Source of the DNA: Diphasiastrum complanatum
Lineage: Eukaryota; Streptophyta; Lycopodiopsida; Lycopodiales; Lycopodiaceae
Direction of reading: 5' to 3'
Length of the DNA: 64,000 bases
NCBI GenBank assembly: GCA_029204225.1
Contig: CM055092.1
Span: forward strand, 39,257,800-39,321,799
Below are positions 61,890-64,000 of this stretch, piece by piece (the stretch's first letter is position 1; each line of letters begins with the position of its first letter). Below the pieces are notes generated by a model. The model had not been told where the DNA came from, did not search any database, and saw only the letters and a list, made by a program, of their open reading frames with translations. The translations under genes and the position numbers were made by a program.

Positions 61890-63775
61890 ACCGCGGATCC
61901 CGGTACCGCGGGACCATACTGGTACCGCGGTACCACAATATAAAATATTATTTAATATTTAATATTTTTAAAAAAAATTTCTTACCTAAACCTATCCGCC
62001 CCCCTCGCATTTCATCAGAACTTTTTTTGCGCCCTCCTCCGCCCTGCCATCACTACTTTTTTTGCCTGGCTGCCTTCGATTCGTTGCGTCGCCCTTCGCC
62101 CACGCAACGCCCTGCCTTGCATCTGACTTGCTTCGCCCTGCCTTCGCCCATTTTCAGCGTCTCTCCAACAGTGAACCCTGCTGTTTTTTTTCCAGCAATC
62201 CATCCTACCAGCTTTAGCTTCAGCTGCATTTTTTCCCTAGTTTTCTCCTTCACAATGGTGCAATCCGACCTTTCCGGTCTGTGGGACGAGGTAGACATTG
62301 TCAGACGGGTTGCCGACAAGTCCAACAAGACCGGTCAGAAGATCGTGCGTTGCCCATACTGTCTCGTCGAATTTGTTGCGTCCTTCACTCGCCTTAAAGG
62401 CCACCTGCTCCGTGCACGCGCCAAAAATGGTGCCACCTTAAATGCTGCCCCTTGTGGCAGCATGTCCGTCCCCGACAGGCAGCGACTACTGGACACCTAC
62501 GGGCCGCGGCTCGTGGCGGGGGAGAACACCATTTCGGAGGGTGTTCTTCGGTTTTGCACCGCTCCTTATGTGGCTGACCGAGAGTTGCTGCCTGCTTGGC
62601 TGGCACGCACGAGGAGAGGGAGACCATCCTCATCCCGTCCCAGTGCTCCTCATCCCCCTCAGACAGTTCCGCCACACGCACCCCCATCTGCACCCATTCC
62701 GGTGGATCTTGTCCCATCACGTTCGCCAGTTGCCATTGCGGTTCCACCACCACGTCCCGTTGCTCTCACGCCCCTAGTTTACGATTTTCTCATGGATTCT
62801 CCGCCACCCGAGCAGGCCCATGATGCTACTGACGAGGCCTTCGAGGATGTGGATGAGATCCCTTCTTCCTTCCCTTCCCATCCGGATGACCTCCCTAGCC
62901 AGCAGTTTTCGTATCCCATGCCAGATCTTGCCCGTCCGCCAGTGCACCCCACTTATGCTGTTGCACCCATCCCTGCCAGTGCATCCCACTCTCCCCATTC
63001 CACGTCTACAGCTGATGCATCCACTAGTGACCAGCCTGTCGCGTCATCGTCCATTCCTGTCACGGTTGGTGCACCGTGCTGGAGTTCCACCACCCGTCGC
63101 CCACCAGGTAGAGCCCTTGTGCAGCAGACTATTCGTGGCGTGCATCAGCCGCACATGGACAGAGAGGCCACACAGGCCGTGGCCAATTTGATTTACGAGC
63201 TGAACCTACCTTTTGCCATCACCGATTCTGAGCGCTTCAGAAGGGCATTCCGCCTTGCACAGTCTGTCAGCCCTAGCTGGAGAGTCCCTGGTTCAGAGGT
63301 TGTCCGTACACACATGTTGAGAGATAGGGTCGAGTCCTTGTCCAGAGAGATGGAGCCTCTATGCCACCATTGGGCCACATATGGATGCAGCATCATGTCC
63401 GATGGCTGGACTGATGTCAAGAGGAGGCCGATCCTCAACATCTTGGTCTCTAGTTGCATGGGTACACAGTTTTTGAGAGCCGTGGATTGCGGTAGAGGGG
63501 GGAGAGTCATATCTGCAGATTTCATGTACGACGTCATTAGGTCTTCCATCTTGTACCATGTACTGTACCCTCTTTTTTTACACCCAGAACCCACTTTTTT
63601 TCCATTTTTTTGACCTGTTTTGGTAGGTAATAGGCAAATATTAAATATTAAAAATATTAAAAAAAAAAATATTAAAAATGGTACCGTTCTGGTACCGCGG
63701 ATTTTAGGGCGGTACCGTACCGATGGTACCACTGATCCGGCGGTACTATACCAGCGGTACCAAGGGACACTATGA
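61890..63775 (+). mobile_element. hAT copy C, internal-deletion derivative
   Basis: Begins CCGCGGATCCCGGTACCG, lacking the outermost ~20-30 bp of the left terminus. It keeps the 5' flank and about 1.3 kb of the transposase, then jumps near 63570 to T/A-rich DNA and GGTACC-rich right-terminal repeats ending GGGACACTATGA at 63775, followed by (TA)n. This is the usual anatomy of a non-autonomous hAT derivative. Confidence 0.85.
62255..63613 (+). CDS. Truncated hAT transposase, copy C (BED + DUF659 N-terminus)
   Basis: An open frame of 452 codons from ATG 62255 to TGA 63611-63613, without internal stops. The BED finger (RCPYC ... RLKGHLL) is at residues ~30-65. A Pro-rich linker covers residues ~140-290. 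DUF659 is at ~310-435, with MSDGWTDVKRRPILNILVSS and FLRAVDCGRGGRVISADFM. It ends in about 15 residues read from the deletion junction. The catalytic core, central domain and dimerisation domain are missing, so it cannot transpose DNA. Because BED and linker are intact it could still bind element ends and act as a repressor if expressed; that is inference. It preserves the Trp, Glu and Gln codons that are stops in copy B. Confidence 0.75.
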   Translation: MVQSDLSGLWDEVDIVRRVADKSNKTGQKIVRCPYCLVEFVASFTRLKGHLLRARAKNGATLNAAPCGSMSVPDRQRLLDTYGPRLVAGENTISEGVLRFCTAPYVADRELLPAWLARTRRGRPSSSRPSAPHPPQTVPPHAPPSAPIPVDLVPSRSPVAIAVPPPRPVALTPLVYDFLMDSPPPEQAHDATDEAFEDVDEIPSSFPSHPDDLPSQQFSYPMPDLARPPVHPTYAVAPIPASASHSPHSTSTADASTSDQPVASSSIPVTVGAPCWSSTTRRPPGRALVQQTIRGVHQPHMDREATQAVANLIYELNLPFAITDSERFRRAFRLAQSVSPSWRVPGSEVVRTHMLRDRVESLSREMEPLCHHWATYGCSIMSDGWTDVKRRPILNILVSSCMGTQFLRAVDCGRGGRVISADFMYDVIRSSILYHVLYPLFLHPEPTFFPFF

Positions 63776-63791
63776 TATATATATATATATA

Positions 63792-64000
63792 TCATAGGTC
63801 CCGCGGTACTGGGTACCGCGGATCCTGGTACCGGGGGACCGTATTGGTACTGCGGTACCACAATATATTAATATTTTTATTATTTAACCTAAACCTACCC
63901 GCCCCCCTCACATTTCCTCTGAAATTTTGTTGTGCCCTCCTTCGCCCTGCCATCGCTGCTGTTTTGCCTGTTTGACTTCGATTTCTTGCGTCGCCCTTCA
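63792..64000 (+). mobile_element. hAT copy D, left end only (runs off window)
   Basis: After (TA)n at 63775-63791 comes TCATAGGTCCCGCGGTACTG and the same 5' leader as B and C (AACCTAAACCTACCCGCCCC, GCCCTGCCATCG). Coding sequence should begin about 250 bp beyond the window. Confidence 0.85.

Overview
This window looks like a repeat-rich nuclear segment of a land plant with a large genome. The clues are TATA boxes, GT-AG introns, copia, gypsy and hAT relics, a plant-style GNAT gene and very long (GA)n microsatellites. A non-seed vascular plant such as a fern or lycophyte would fit the mix of a restriction-like-endonuclease (REL) non-LTR element and a DUF7869-type relic, but that is inference. 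Only two segments look like ordinary host genes: an intact two-exon GNAT acetyltransferase (9334-10289) and a TATA-driven first coding exon (50393-50579). A possible terminal exon lies at 19723-20038.

Layout. 1-1492: copia gag-pol, minus strand, cut by the window edge. 4.8-8.4 kb: degraded minus-strand non-LTR retrotransposon with N-terminal C2H2 finger, reverse transcriptase, Zn knuckle and C-terminal PD-(D/E)XK nuclease. 9.3-10.3 kb: GNAT gene. 12.2-18.6 kb: two inverted ACGGTTC-type termini, a copia scrap, a 230-bp satellite whose every unit carries a ~50-bp near-perfect palindrome, and a DUF7869-like relic. 18.6-25.6 kb: minisatellites, microsatellites and a LINE C-terminal scrap. 25,673-40,325: a 14.65-kb gypsy element flanked by the 5-bp target duplication ATCTT. 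Its LTRs point to the minus strand but 12 kb of its interior (gag, pol and a 3.4-kb extra ORF) is inverted. 42-47 kb: long (GA)n tracts and a 3'-truncated copia element with PBS and one LTR. 50.2-50.6 kb: host first exon. 54.2-64 kb: a GC-rich head-to-tail cluster of four related BED/DUF659/hAT transposon copies set in (TA)n.

The best candidates for undescribed biology are three. First, the gypsy family with a large post-pol ORF ('ORFX') preceded by the same minisatellite as the 5' leader, and an inversion whose breakpoint lies at the predicted U3/R boundary. Second, the hAT family with a proline-rich, AT-hook, acidic C-terminal extension, a convergent second small gene, and apparent insertion into (TA)n. 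Third, the REL-type non-LTR element. Nearly all transposon genes carry stops or frameshifts, so they document families whose active copies must lie elsewhere. All functional statements are from reading the sequence; no database search was run.
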